A stretch of DNA of 45,825 bases. Origin: Desulfonauticus sp. (GTDB taxonomy: Bacteria; Desulfobacterota; Desulfovibrionia; Desulfovibrionales; Desulfonatronovibrionaceae). This document shows, piece by piece, positions 1-8,157 of the stretch. The translations under genes were made by a program, and so were the position numbers. Location of the stretch: NCBI GenBank assembly GCA_030950395.1, contig JAUZRP010000107.1:1-45825 (forward strand), given 5' to 3'. Positions within the stretch are counted from its first letter, which is position 1, and each line of letters begins with the position of its first letter. Under the pieces are notes generated by a model, which saw only the letters and a list, made by a program, of their open reading frames with translations, was not told where the DNA came from and searched no databases.

Positions 1-547
1 TACGCTCAACGCTTGCTCTTACCTCTACCTCTTCGCTCGCTATTCAATTGACAATGAACAATCAAGGGACATCCCTTTTAATACTTTCTCGCCCCTTGTC
101 AAGTCTTTTTTTCTCAATCAACTCTTTTTTCCCAAAAAAAAACTACTAACTCTCAAACAGCGAAACAAACAACTTACTCATCTCTAATCTTTTGTCAATA
201 CTTTTTTTCATTATTTCAAAAATTATTATTAAAACCTAGAGCCAAGCCAACTAAACACAGCCAAATTCCAGAACACTGCCACATCTACGGACCTTAAATT
301 CAAAATTTATTCAAACAATGAGACTAAAAATATCACCTTTATAGATATATTGCCGCGGAAAATTTTGGTATAAGCTAAATACTTTCAAATTTGCCTATCA
401 AAAAGCGAACATTACTAGATTTCCAATCTAATTAACCAAACCACCTTGGTTAAGAAAAGCTTAATTTTATTGCTGTGTTTTTTGCTACCTCAGTTCCGCC
501 TCTACTTAGTAGCCAAATTTTGGTCTTATTTTTGCTATTTTTATGGT
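1..547. other. gene-free region upstream of fliR
   Basis: No convincing coding frame is visible. The first 70 bases contain short words of about 7 nt (CAATTGA, CAATGAA, CAATCAA around 45-68) like the heptad arrays elsewhere in the window. The rest is AT-rich. I looked for sigma-54 (GG-N10-GC) and sigma-28 type flagellar promoters before fliR and found no good match, so the promoter of the flagellar block is unassigned or lies outside. Confidence 0.6.
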
Positions 548-1327
548 ATGGATCTATTTAATTTTTCACCTCAAAATTTTTTAAGCTTTCTATTAACGCT
601 TTTTAGGATAAGCATTATCTTGTTTTTTATGCCTTTTTTTGGGGCAGGAGGCCTACCTGCTAGAATCAAGGCCGCAATAACTCTAGTCTTAAGTCTGGCT
701 CTTTGGCCTTATTTACATTTCCCAGCTTCCTATTTCCCAGCCCATCCTTTTGGCATTGCGGTGATGATTTTAGGGGAAGCCCTATTGGGGTTAACCTTAG
801 GACTCATTATTCATTTTTTATTTGCAGCTATTCAAACAGGTGGAGAATTAATAGGATTTCAAATTGGTTTTGCCATGATCAACGTGTTGGATCCCGTAAC
901 CGGCACCTCAGAATCTGTCACTGCCCATTTTTTATATATGGTCGGTATTTTGACGTTTTTAAATTTAAATGGTCATCTTTTTTTACTAAAAGGATTAGCT
1001 GAAAGTTTCAAACTAGTACCGCCAGGAGGATTATTTTTTTCTCCTGGTTTAGTAAAAAATATGTTGGCCTTCTCCAGTCAAATTTTTGTCTTGGCCATAA
1101 AAATTGCCTCTCCTGTTATTTTGGCTTTATTTCTTATTGATCTTGCTCTAGCCCTCATCTCTAGAGCCGCTCCCCAAATGAATGTTTTGTTTGTAGGTTT
1201 TCCTTTAAAAATAATAGTTGGATTCCTATTCTTAGGCCTTTTATTTGAAATAATGGCTATTTATATTCAAGGATTTATAAGTAACCTTGGATTGTACTTT
1301 ACAACTATTCTAAAAGGACTGCACTAA
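548..1327 (+). CDS. fliR: Flagellar export apparatus protein FliR
   Basis: FliR is an integral membrane part of the type III export gate (with FliP and FliQ) at the flagellar base. The protein from ATG 548 has 259 residues, close to the usual length of about 260, and is nearly all hydrophobic helices. The family pattern GGELIGFQIGF followed by a DP-containing segment is present, as is the late NxLFVGFPLKI stretch. An in-frame TTG at 446 would add 34 residues and also lacks a clear ribosome binding site, so the internal ATG is chosen on length. The stop codon shares one base with the flhB start, which implies translational coupling and a single operon with flhB, flhA, flhF and flhG. Confidence 0.93.
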   Translation: MDLFNFSPQNFLSFLLTLFRISIILFFMPFFGAGGLPARIKAAITLVLSLALWPYLHFPASYFPAHPFGIAVMILGEALLGLTLGLIIHFLFAAIQTGGELIGFQIGFAMINVLDPVTGTSESVTAHFLYMVGILTFLNLNGHLFLLKGLAESFKLVPPGGLFFSPGLVKNMLAFSSQIFVLAIKIASPVILALFLIDLALALISRAAPQMNVLFVGFPLKIIVGFLFLGLLFEIMAIYIQGFISNLGLYFTTILKGLH

Positions 1328-2394
1328 TGCCTTCAAGAGATCCATCAAGAACCGAAAAAGCCACACCTAAACGAAGAGAAAAAGCAAGAAAAGAAGGAAA
1401 TGTACCTAAAAGTACAGAATTAAATAAAGCTATTTCTATTTTAGGTGGGATTATTGCTTTAAAAATTTTTATTACATTTTTAAGAGAAAGACTTTCTGAA
1501 GTATATTTATATTTCATAAAACAAAGTTTCTACCTTAAACTAACTCAAGAAAACTTATATCACGTATTTATCTATTCTTGCAAACAAATCGCTATAATGG
1601 TTCTTCCCATTATGTTTATAATTTTAGTTTTATCTGTAGTCAGTTTGAGGGTTCAGGTAGGACCACTCTGGACCACCAAACCTCTTATTCCCAAACTAGA
1701 AGTATTTAATCTAATAAACGGGATAAAAAGAATATTTTTTGACACCAAGACCCTTATCAACCTGCTCAGAAGTGCATTGCAAGCCCTTTTTGTTGGCATT
1801 GCCCCCTACATTCTTTTAAAGCATGAATTTTCCAATAATATTGCCAATCTTTTCTATGCTTCTATTCCCCAAATCTCTGTCTATATGCTCCAATCTGGCT
1901 ACAAAATGGTCATCTATGCACTTATACCCATGTTCGTCATTGGTTTGGCAGATCTAGCTTACACAAGATGGGATTATGAAGAAAATCTCAAAATGACAAA
2001 AGATGAAGTAAAAGACGAACGCAAACAAGCTGAAGGTGATCCTACCATAAAAAATCAACAAAAGAAGAAAATGTTAAAAGTAATGCAACAAAGAATGCTT
2101 CAAGAAGTACCTAAAGCAGACGTTATCATTACCAACCCTACTCATATCGCTGTAGCCATTTTATATGATCCAACTAAGGCTCCTGCGCCCATAGTGGTGG
2201 CCAAAGGGGCCAATAAGCTGGCAGAAAAGATTAAACAAATAGCCAGAGAACACAACGTTCCCATCAGAGAAAACAAGCCTTTGGCACGAGCTTTGTATAA
2301 AAACGTAGAAATTGGAGAAACAATACCAGAAGAATTATACAGAGCAGTAGCAGCAGTACTAGCTCAACTCTATAAATACAAACAAAGGCGTTAG
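1327..2394 (+). CDS. flhB: Flagellar export switch protein FlhB
   Basis: FlhB is the membrane protein that switches the flagellar export apparatus from rod/hook to filament substrates. The 355-residue product starts with the typical basic segment (E-K-A-T-P-K-R-R-E-K-A-R-K-E-G). Four hydrophobic segments follow, then a cytoplasmic domain with the self-cleaving NPTH site (N270-P-T-H). The downstream conserved P-I-R-E-N-K-P-L-A-R segment is intact, so autocleavage should work. It overlaps fliR by one base and is followed after 9 bases by flhA. Confidence 0.97.
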   Translation: MPSRDPSRTEKATPKRREKARKEGNVPKSTELNKAISILGGIIALKIFITFLRERLSEVYLYFIKQSFYLKLTQENLYHVFIYSCKQIAIMVLPIMFIILVLSVVSLRVQVGPLWTTKPLIPKLEVFNLINGIKRIFFDTKTLINLLRSALQALFVGIAPYILLKHEFSNNIANLFYASIPQISVYMLQSGYKMVIYALIPMFVIGLADLAYTRWDYEENLKMTKDEVKDERKQAEGDPTIKNQQKKKMLKVMQQRMLQEVPKADVIITNPTHIAVAILYDPTKAPAPIVVAKGANKLAEKIKQIAREHNVPIRENKPLARALYKNVEIGETIPEELYRAVAAVLAQLYKYKQRR

Positions 2395-2403
2395 GTCAAA
2401 AAA

Positions 2404-4509
2404 ATGGCAGTTAACACTTCAGCTCTCAACATTGACTACTCCAAGTTTCGCAAACAAGGAGACATCCTGCTGGCCGCAGGAGTGGTGGTGATCCTCTTTG
2501 TTATGCTTATCCCCATGCCCACCATCGTATTGGACGTAATGTTGGCTTTTAACATTTCTTTTGCCCTGGTTATTTTAATCACCACCATGTTTATAAGTTC
2601 TCCCTTAGAATTTTCTATTTTCCCTTCTATCTTACTCATCACAACTTTATTGCGTTTGGCCCTTAACGTAGCTTCCACCAGACTGATTTTGTTACACGGA
2701 GATCAGGGTACCCTTGCTGCAGGTAAAGTGATACAAGCCTTTGGGCAATTTGTGGTGGGAGGCAATTACGCGGTTGGTATTGTAATTTTTCTCATCCTAT
2801 TTGCTCTAAATAAATTAGTAATTACTTCAGGTACTACCCGTATTGCCGAGGTAGCTGCCAGATTTACTTTGGACGCCTTACCAGGTAAACAGATGGCTAT
2901 TGAAGCAGACTTAAACGCGGGTATTATTGATGAAGAAGAGGCCCGCAGACAAAGAGAAGCCATAAGAAAAGAAGCTGACTTTTATGGTGCCATGGACGGT
3001 GCTGGAAAGTTTGTTTCTGGAGATGTAAATGCTGGTATCCTGATTACTTTTATTAATATCATTGGCGGTTTTTTTATCGGAGTTTTACAAAAAGGCATGC
3101 CCTGGCAAGAAGCAGCGAGAACTTACACATTATTAACCATTGGAGATGGCCTTGTTTCTACTATCCCTTCTATTATCATCTCCACATCTGCAGGTATTAT
3201 CGTCAGTAGAGCTGCAGCCCAGGCGCAAATGGGTGAAGAATTCTTGGGCCAGCTTACCAGATATCCACGAGCCCTACGTTTAGTGGCCACAGTGCTGCTC
3301 CTTTTTGCAATAGTTCCAGGCATGCCAACCTTTGCCTTTTTACTCCTTTCAGGGACATTATTTGGCCTTTCCATGCTTGTGGCAAAAGAAAAAGAAAAAA
3401 TAGATGAGCAAACAAAACAACAACAAAAAACAAAGAAAAAAGCGGAAGCTGAAAGTCCAGAAGAAGTAACAGCTTTACTTCCTTTAGATACTTTGGCCTT
3501 AGAAGTAGGTTATGGGCTTATACCTTTGGTAGATGAAGAGCAAAACGGCAATCTTCTGACCAGAATTAAGGCCTTAAGACGCCAATTTGCATTGGAAATG
3601 GGGGTAATCATTCCTTCTGTGCACGTTAAAGATAATTTAGAGTTAAAACCTGGAGAATACAGAGTACTTATCAAAGGTAACGAAGTTGCCAGAAGTGAAA
3701 TTTTAATAGATCACTATCTAGCTATAGATCCAGGAGATATAAAACACAAAATTAAAGGTATTGAAACTAGAGAGCCTGCTTTTAATATGCCAGCACTCTG
3801 GATTCCCAAAAACAGGAAAGAGGAAGCTCTATTAGCTGGTTATACAGTAGTAGATCCTGCAACTGTAATCACTACCCACCTAACCCAGATTTTCAAACGC
3901 CATTTGCACGAATTTTTGGGCAGACAGGAAGTCCAAAATCTACTGGACAATCTTGCTCAAAGAGCACCAAAAGCTGTGGAAGATCTGGTGCCCAACATAT
4001 TGCCTTTGGGCGTGGTCCAAAAAGTACTGCAAAATCTTGTCAAAGAAGGTGTTTCTATCCGAGATCTGTTAACCATTGTAGAAACTCTAGCCGATTACGG
4101 ACAAATCACCAAAGATCCGGTTCAACTTACAGAATACGTTCGTCAAAATCTTGCCAGAACCATCGTAAAACCGTATTTAAGCTCAGACAACACGCTCCCT
4201 ATTATCCTCTTAGATCAGGAAATAGAAACAATGTTTCAAGAACACATTCGTCAAACAGACTCTGGCACTTTTCTCACTCTAGATCCCAATGTAGCTCATA
4301 AAGTCATCCAAAAAATAAATGAAACCTTGGATAACGTTGTGGTCAAAGAAGGGCAGCCCGTATTGCTCGTACCACCGGCCCTAAGACCTCATTTAGCTCA
4401 AATTTTACTCCGTTTTATACCTAATCTTCCTGTGATCTCGCAAGCAGAGATACCACCAGACATAAAATTAGAAACCGTTGCTCAGGTGAGTTTAGACAAT
4501 GCAAATTAA
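2404..4509 (+). CDS. flhA: Flagellar export gate protein FlhA
   Basis: FlhA is the largest export-gate component. It forms a nonameric ring that binds chaperone-substrate complexes and couples proton flow to export. The 701-residue protein has about eight N-terminal membrane segments. The FHIPEP-family signature lies in the loop after the fourth (LDALPGKQMAIEADLNAG, then a D-E-E-E-A-R-R-R-type acidic/basic run). A charged linker near residues 325-355 leads to the soluble C-terminal domain. Its last 11 bases overlap the start of flhF, so the two are probably translated in concert. Confidence 0.97.
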   Translation: MAVNTSALNIDYSKFRKQGDILLAAGVVVILFVMLIPMPTIVLDVMLAFNISFALVILITTMFISSPLEFSIFPSILLITTLLRLALNVASTRLILLHGDQGTLAAGKVIQAFGQFVVGGNYAVGIVIFLILFALNKLVITSGTTRIAEVAARFTLDALPGKQMAIEADLNAGIIDEEEARRQREAIRKEADFYGAMDGAGKFVSGDVNAGILITFINIIGGFFIGVLQKGMPWQEAARTYTLLTIGDGLVSTIPSIIISTSAGIIVSRAAAQAQMGEEFLGQLTRYPRALRLVATVLLLFAIVPGMPTFAFLLLSGTLFGLSMLVAKEKEKIDEQTKQQQKTKKKAEAESPEEVTALLPLDTLALEVGYGLIPLVDEEQNGNLLTRIKALRRQFALEMGVIIPSVHVKDNLELKPGEYRVLIKGNEVARSEILIDHYLAIDPGDIKHKIKGIETREPAFNMPALWIPKNRKEEALLAGYTVVDPATVITTHLTQIFKRHLHEFLGRQEVQNLLDNLAQRAPKAVEDLVPNILPLGVVQKVLQNLVKEGVSIRDLLTIVETLADYGQITKDPVQLTEYVRQNLARTIVKPYLSSDNTLPIILLDQEIETMFQEHIRQTDSGTFLTLDPNVAHKVIQKINETLDNVVVKEGQPVLLVPPALRPHLAQILLRFIPNLPVISQAEIPPDIKLETVAQVSLDNAN

Positions 4510-5539
4510 AACATTTGAAGGATCAAACTTAACCCAAATTCAGGCCCAAATAAAACAAGAAATGGGGCCAGACGCGATTATCTTAAACACAGAGACAACA
4601 ACTCAAGAGGGGAAAACCGTATATAAAGTTATGGCGGCTTTAGAAATAGATCAAAATGACATCACCAACTTCTCTCCTACGCAAAATCCAGGCTCAAACC
4701 ACTCTCTAGGACAAGAGTTAAACTACCTGATTTTAGAATGGGAAAATTTTAAAGAATCTATCTTTAGCCTCCTTCAGCACAAAAATCCTCTAAACGTTCC
4801 CAAAAAATACCTCCAGGCTATAAAATACATGGAAAAACAAGGTGTTAAAAAAGAAATTATACTAAAGTTGGCCACCGTTCTTTCTACTACCAAAACAGCG
4901 TCCTTGCTAAATATCCTCAAAGAAAACATACCTGTATCACCCTGGCCTAATAATTTTTTACACAAAAAAATCCATTTCTTTCTTGGACCACCAGGATGTG
5001 GACAAACTTTGTCCATGTTAAAAATGCTCTTACAACTAAGAAAATTAAAAAACGCTAAAATTCTTTTAGCCTATCCAATTAATTCCAATCTCGAGGGGAA
5101 ACTAGTGCTTGAACATTATGCCAATTTAATAGACGTTGACTTTAAAAAAATATCGCCAGAAGATGTAAAGGAATTAAATAAATACCCCTATGACTATATT
5201 TTTATAGACCTACCCCATAACGAAAAAGATTTTTTCCAATTCATAAATCAACAAGACAAAAACACCTGTACTCATATAATTTTAAGTCCTGTTTACGACG
5301 AAAGTTATTTAAAATCTTTTTTAAGACAAATAAAAATAAAGTCTATTTCCAGTTTCGTGTGGACCAGACTGGATGAAAGTAATAAATTGGGAAGCATTAT
5401 AAACCTTAGTTTCTATTATAAAATACCTATTTCTTTTTTAAGCTATGGTTCGCAACTAAAAAATTCTTCTTTTGAAGGAGATACGAGCAAAATTTTACGT
5501 TATTTTTTTAAAAGAGAAACACCTAATTGTTTTAACTGA
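4499..5539 (+). CDS. flhF: FlhF-like flagellar placement protein with degenerate GTPase motifs
   Basis: FlhF is an SRP-type GTPase that sets flagellar position and number together with FlhG. The N-terminus (V/I-K-T-F ... M-G-P-D-A-I-I-L-N-T) is typical of the family, as is the place between flhA and flhG. The 346-residue protein keeps the domain outline, but its nucleotide-binding motifs are altered. The P-loop reads GPPGCGQT at residues 163-170, with Gln169 where GKT lysine is expected. The usual DTAGR is D237-L-P-H-N. The D-T-Y-R-I-G-A segment is not recognisable. The base-specificity motif is T-R-L-D-E instead of T-K-L-D-E. It may bind nucleotide weakly or not at all. The reading frame is intact and in the operon, so it is unlikely to be a dead gene. 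Confidence 0.88.
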   Translation: MQIKTFEGSNLTQIQAQIKQEMGPDAIILNTETTTQEGKTVYKVMAALEIDQNDITNFSPTQNPGSNHSLGQELNYLILEWENFKESIFSLLQHKNPLNVPKKYLQAIKYMEKQGVKKEIILKLATVLSTTKTASLLNILKENIPVSPWPNNFLHKKIHFFLGPPGCGQTLSMLKMLLQLRKLKNAKILLAYPINSNLEGKLVLEHYANLIDVDFKKISPEDVKELNKYPYDYIFIDLPHNEKDFFQFINQQDKNTCTHIILSPVYDESYLKSFLRQIKIKSISSFVWTRLDESNKLGSIINLSFYYKIPISFLSYGSQLKNSSFEGDTSKILRYFFKRETPNCFN

Positions 5540-5647
5540 GTCAAAAGGTAACAACAAACTTTATGTCTGTATTTTATAATTAAAATAGCAAATAGCTCAA
5601 TTATATCCGTATCTTGAACATAAAAATTTTTATCAGGAGTAAAGAGT

Positions 5648-6457
5648 ATGTCTAAAACACCAGTAGTATTTTCTATAACTTCAGGAAAAGGTGGTGTTGG
5701 GAAAACCAATATTTCTGTTAACTTAGCTTGCGCCTTAGCAGAGGCTCAAAAAAAAGTAGTTTTGTTAGATGGAGATCTGGGATTAGGAAACGTGGACGTT
5801 TTATTGGGATTAAATCCTCCTTATAACCTTATTCATCTCTTAAATGGAGAAAAAAATGTAGAAGAAATTTTATATCCCACAGATTTTGGGTTTTCTATTT
5901 TACCAGCTGGTTCTGGGATCACCCACATCTATCACCTTTCCCCTGGGCAAAAATTAGAACTTCTGGAAGCTGTCAGTCCTCTAGAAAATAAATTAGACTA
6001 TCTCATTGTTGACACAGGAGCAGGCATCCACGATCATATTATTTACTTTAATCTAGCTGTAGAAAGAAGGATTATTGTTTTAACTCCAGAACCAACCTCT
6101 TTAACCGATGCCTATGCCCTGATTAAGATTTTAAAAAAACAGCACAAAATCAATTCTTTTGACATAATTATCAACATGGCCCCTACACCTGAGCAAGGAA
6201 AACAGACTTTTAAAAAACTATACCTGGCCTGCGATAAATTTTTAGACGGTATTTCTTTAAATCTCCTAGGCATTGTACCCTTAGACAAAAAAGTAAGACA
6301 CTACGTGCAACAACAAAAACCATATTTTATGGACAAAACTCTAAAAGCGACCAAAGCCATTCAAGACATTTCAGAAAATATAAAAAATTGGCCAACTCAA
6401 AAACAATTGGACGGAAACATAAAATTTTTCTGGAAAAAATTTCTTTTTCAAAACTAA
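5648..6457 (+). CDS. flhG: FlhG/FleN (MinD-like) flagellar number ATPase
   Basis: FlhG is a ParA/MinD-family ATPase that limits flagellar number and is the usual partner of FlhF. The 269-residue product begins with a deviant Walker A motif, S12-G-K14-G-G-V-G-K19-T, with both lysines present. The D-G-D-L-G-L-G-N-V-D switch segment and the D-T-G-A-G motif follow. The C-terminus lacks a long amphipathic helix that I can define with certainty. A good Shine-Dalgarno (AGGAGT) precedes the start. The gene is separated from flhF by 108 bases, longer than the other gaps of this block. In contrast to partner FlhF, its nucleotide site looks fully functional. Confidence 0.93.
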   Translation: MSKTPVVFSITSGKGGVGKTNISVNLACALAEAQKKVVLLDGDLGLGNVDVLLGLNPPYNLIHLLNGEKNVEEILYPTDFGFSILPAGSGITHIYHLSPGQKLELLEAVSPLENKLDYLIVDTGAGIHDHIIYFNLAVERRIIVLTPEPTSLTDAYALIKILKKQHKINSFDIIINMAPTPEQGKQTFKKLYLACDKFLDGISLNLLGIVPLDKKVRHYVQQQKPYFMDKTLKATKAIQDISENIKNWPTQKQLDGNIKFFWKKFLFQN

Positions 6458-6511
6458 CCGTTATAAAACACACTGATCCAATCGAATTTTTTGGGGTTTA
6501 ACGGATAAATT

Positions 6512-6965
6512 TTACTCGTTTTTGAGAAGCATTAAAAAATTGTCAAGTACCGTATAGTTATAAATCGATTTAACAAAGAGATGAGGATGAGTTTGTTGCC
6601 ATTTTTTTAGAGCTTGCATAAGAGTCAGATAGCCAACGGAACTTTGAGGTATGTGGTGGTTATACGGGTGCAAATATTTATAAATAGTCTGTTTTAACCC
6701 TTCACTAGAGCTAAACATGGTTTGACTTATGACTTCAGAAATGCGGCCATTGAAGCGCTCAACAAACTCCTGGAAGAAGTATTGGGATTACGGGGTTTAA
6801 TCGGGGCATCGTGGACAAAATCACGCCTCTTCCACTTTCTAACTGTGGACCTGGAAATACCATATTTTGAACCAGTTTGCGTTCAGAAAGGTCAGACTCC
6901 TGAATAGCTTTTCTTAAAGCTGGGGTAGTGGTTGCGTTCTTATGAAGTCTGGTTTGCACAATCAC
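6512..6965 (-). pseudogene. Internally deleted, frameshifted IS481-type transposase remnant
   Basis: Reading the minus strand from GTG 6965 gives an N-terminal piece typical of IS481-like transposases (RLHKNATTTPALRKAIQ). The frame shifts near 6861-6875, and the helix-turn-helix continues in another frame as YGISRSTVRKWKRRDFVHDAP. Near 6770-6785 the text jumps in a third frame to the extreme C-terminus (EFVERFNGRIS, later YNHHIPQSSVGYLT and WQQTHPHLF). The central DDE catalytic domain is therefore missing. Roughly 150 codons remain of a family that usually has more than 300. The element cannot be active. It sits directly after the flagellar block and before an AT-rich acquired pair, and is likely a scar of past rearrangement. 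I could not define terminal inverted repeats. Confidence 0.88.
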
Positions 6966-7089
6966 GCTCCTTTTCTGGTTTTAAAAAAGATAAAATCTTT
7001 TCTCTTGCCTGAAAATATCGCCAACTCCTTCTTGGCATATATTTCTCCGTAACGCAACAAAACATCACATTTTCATAAAGAGCTACCAT
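6940..7089 (-). CDS. possible 49-residue small ORF after the AAA ATPase gene
   Basis: An open frame from ATG 7089 to TAA 6940 encodes 49 residues, including M-P-R-R-S-W-R-Y-F-Q-A-R-E-K-I-L-S-F-L-K. It starts 7 bases after the stop codon of the ATPase gene and runs into the start of the transposase remnant. I recognise no family. It may be a short operon member or part of the debris around the insertion sequence. Support is weak. Confidence 0.22.
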   Translation of the reverse strand: MVALYENVMFCCVTEKYMPRRSWRYFQAREKILSFLKPEKERDCANQTS

Positions 7090-7096
7090 TATCCAC

Positions 7097-8155
7097 TCAT
7101 CCATCACTCAACAACCTCTCAAACGCTTTAACATATATCTTACTATTTGCTGTTGTTGTGTTTTTAATTGGGTCAAAAAATAGTATCTCTTTTTCACAAA
7201 AGAAATCAATTGCTTCCTCTATCTCTTTTGATTCTTTATCACTATAACCTTTCGTTAAAATATCTTTTATTATTTCTTTAAATGGCTCTATAAGATACTC
7301 TTTATTTAATTTCCTCAACTCTCTAAAAGTAAATTTAATCTCATTTTTAGTAATCTCTATCTCATTTTCTAAATACTCTTTAAGTGAATTAAAGTCTTTA
7401 TACTCTTCTATAAGTTTTTTTATCCTTGTAGCACTCCCGCCTAAATATTCATATATCAAATCTATATCCTCAACCCTAAACCCCAAATCTTTTTTACTAA
7501 TTAGCCATTCTTTAATATCTTCATAAGATAAATGATCTATTAATTTAAATCTACTTGTCTCTTTCATTTTTGAGTTATTGTATATCTCATTTAAAAATAT
7601 AGTATTGCTTGTTAAAATTAAAACATGAGATAAATGTGTCTCTTTTGTTAATGCAACACAAAAATTTAAAAACTCATTTAGCAGTTTTTTATCTCCATTC
7701 ATATAGATATCTTGCAATGATTGTATCTCATCTATTATTAAAATATTTTTTCTTTTCTCTTTTCTAAACTCCTCTATTAAGTAATTAAATAAATTCTTCT
7801 TATGCTCTTTTATCTTTTTTAATGTCTTTGCCTCTAATTGAAATAACCCAAAAATATTATAGCTTCTATTTAATTCTGTTTGAGTCTCTTCATCTTTTTC
7901 TTCTAATAAACTATCTATAAAGCTATCAAAATTGCTAATTAAAATTCTTCTAAAATTTAAATACTTTATATTATAACTTTTTTCTTTGAGTAAATAATTT
8001 TCTATAACATATTCAATCAAAGTAGTTTTTCCAGTGCTTTTAGGACCGTATATCCACATTACTCTTTCTGGATTTTTATTAAAATAGTTTAAAAAAAACT
8101 CTATTTCTTTATCTCTATTTATAAAATCTACTCCTCTAAATCTTTTTATTAGCAT
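7097..8155 (-). CDS. Archaeal-type AAA ATPase (ATPase_2 / STAND-like), uncharacterised
   Basis: This is a P-loop ATPase of the family best known from Methanocaldococcus and other archaea. The start region reads F-I-N-R-D-K-E-I-E-F-F. Walker A is GPKSTGKT (about residues 37-44 from the chosen start), and Walker B is N-I-L-I-I-D-E-I-Q near residue 140. A sensor-like T-S-N-T follows, then a C-terminal winged-helix-like region. The start is set at ATG 8155 because GGAG lies six bases upstream. A further in-frame ATG at 8167 overlaps the preceding flippase gene. Lys, Ile and Glu richness and extreme AT content differ from neighbouring genes and suggest transfer. The cellular role is unknown. Coupling to the flippase gene (2-base gap) suggests a joint function, possibly regulatory. 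Confidence 0.82.
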   Translation of the reverse strand: MLIKRFRGVDFINRDKEIEFFLNYFNKNPERVMWIYGPKSTGKTTLIEYVIENYLLKEKSYNIKYLNFRRILISNFDSFIDSLLEEKDEETQTELNRSYNIFGLFQLEAKTLKKIKEHKKNLFNYLIEEFRKEKRKNILIIDEIQSLQDIYMNGDKKLLNEFLNFCVALTKETHLSHVLILTSNTIFLNEIYNNSKMKETSRFKLIDHLSYEDIKEWLISKKDLGFRVEDIDLIYEYLGGSATRIKKLIEEYKDFNSLKEYLENEIEITKNEIKFTFRELRKLNKEYLIEPFKEIIKDILTKGYSDKESKEIEEAIDFFCEKEILFFDPIKNTTTANSKIYVKAFERLLSDG

Positions 8156-8157
8156 GA

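Noticed and set aside
6722-6907. Plus-strand 61-codon frame
   Set aside because: It is the complement of the decayed transposase and has no independent support.
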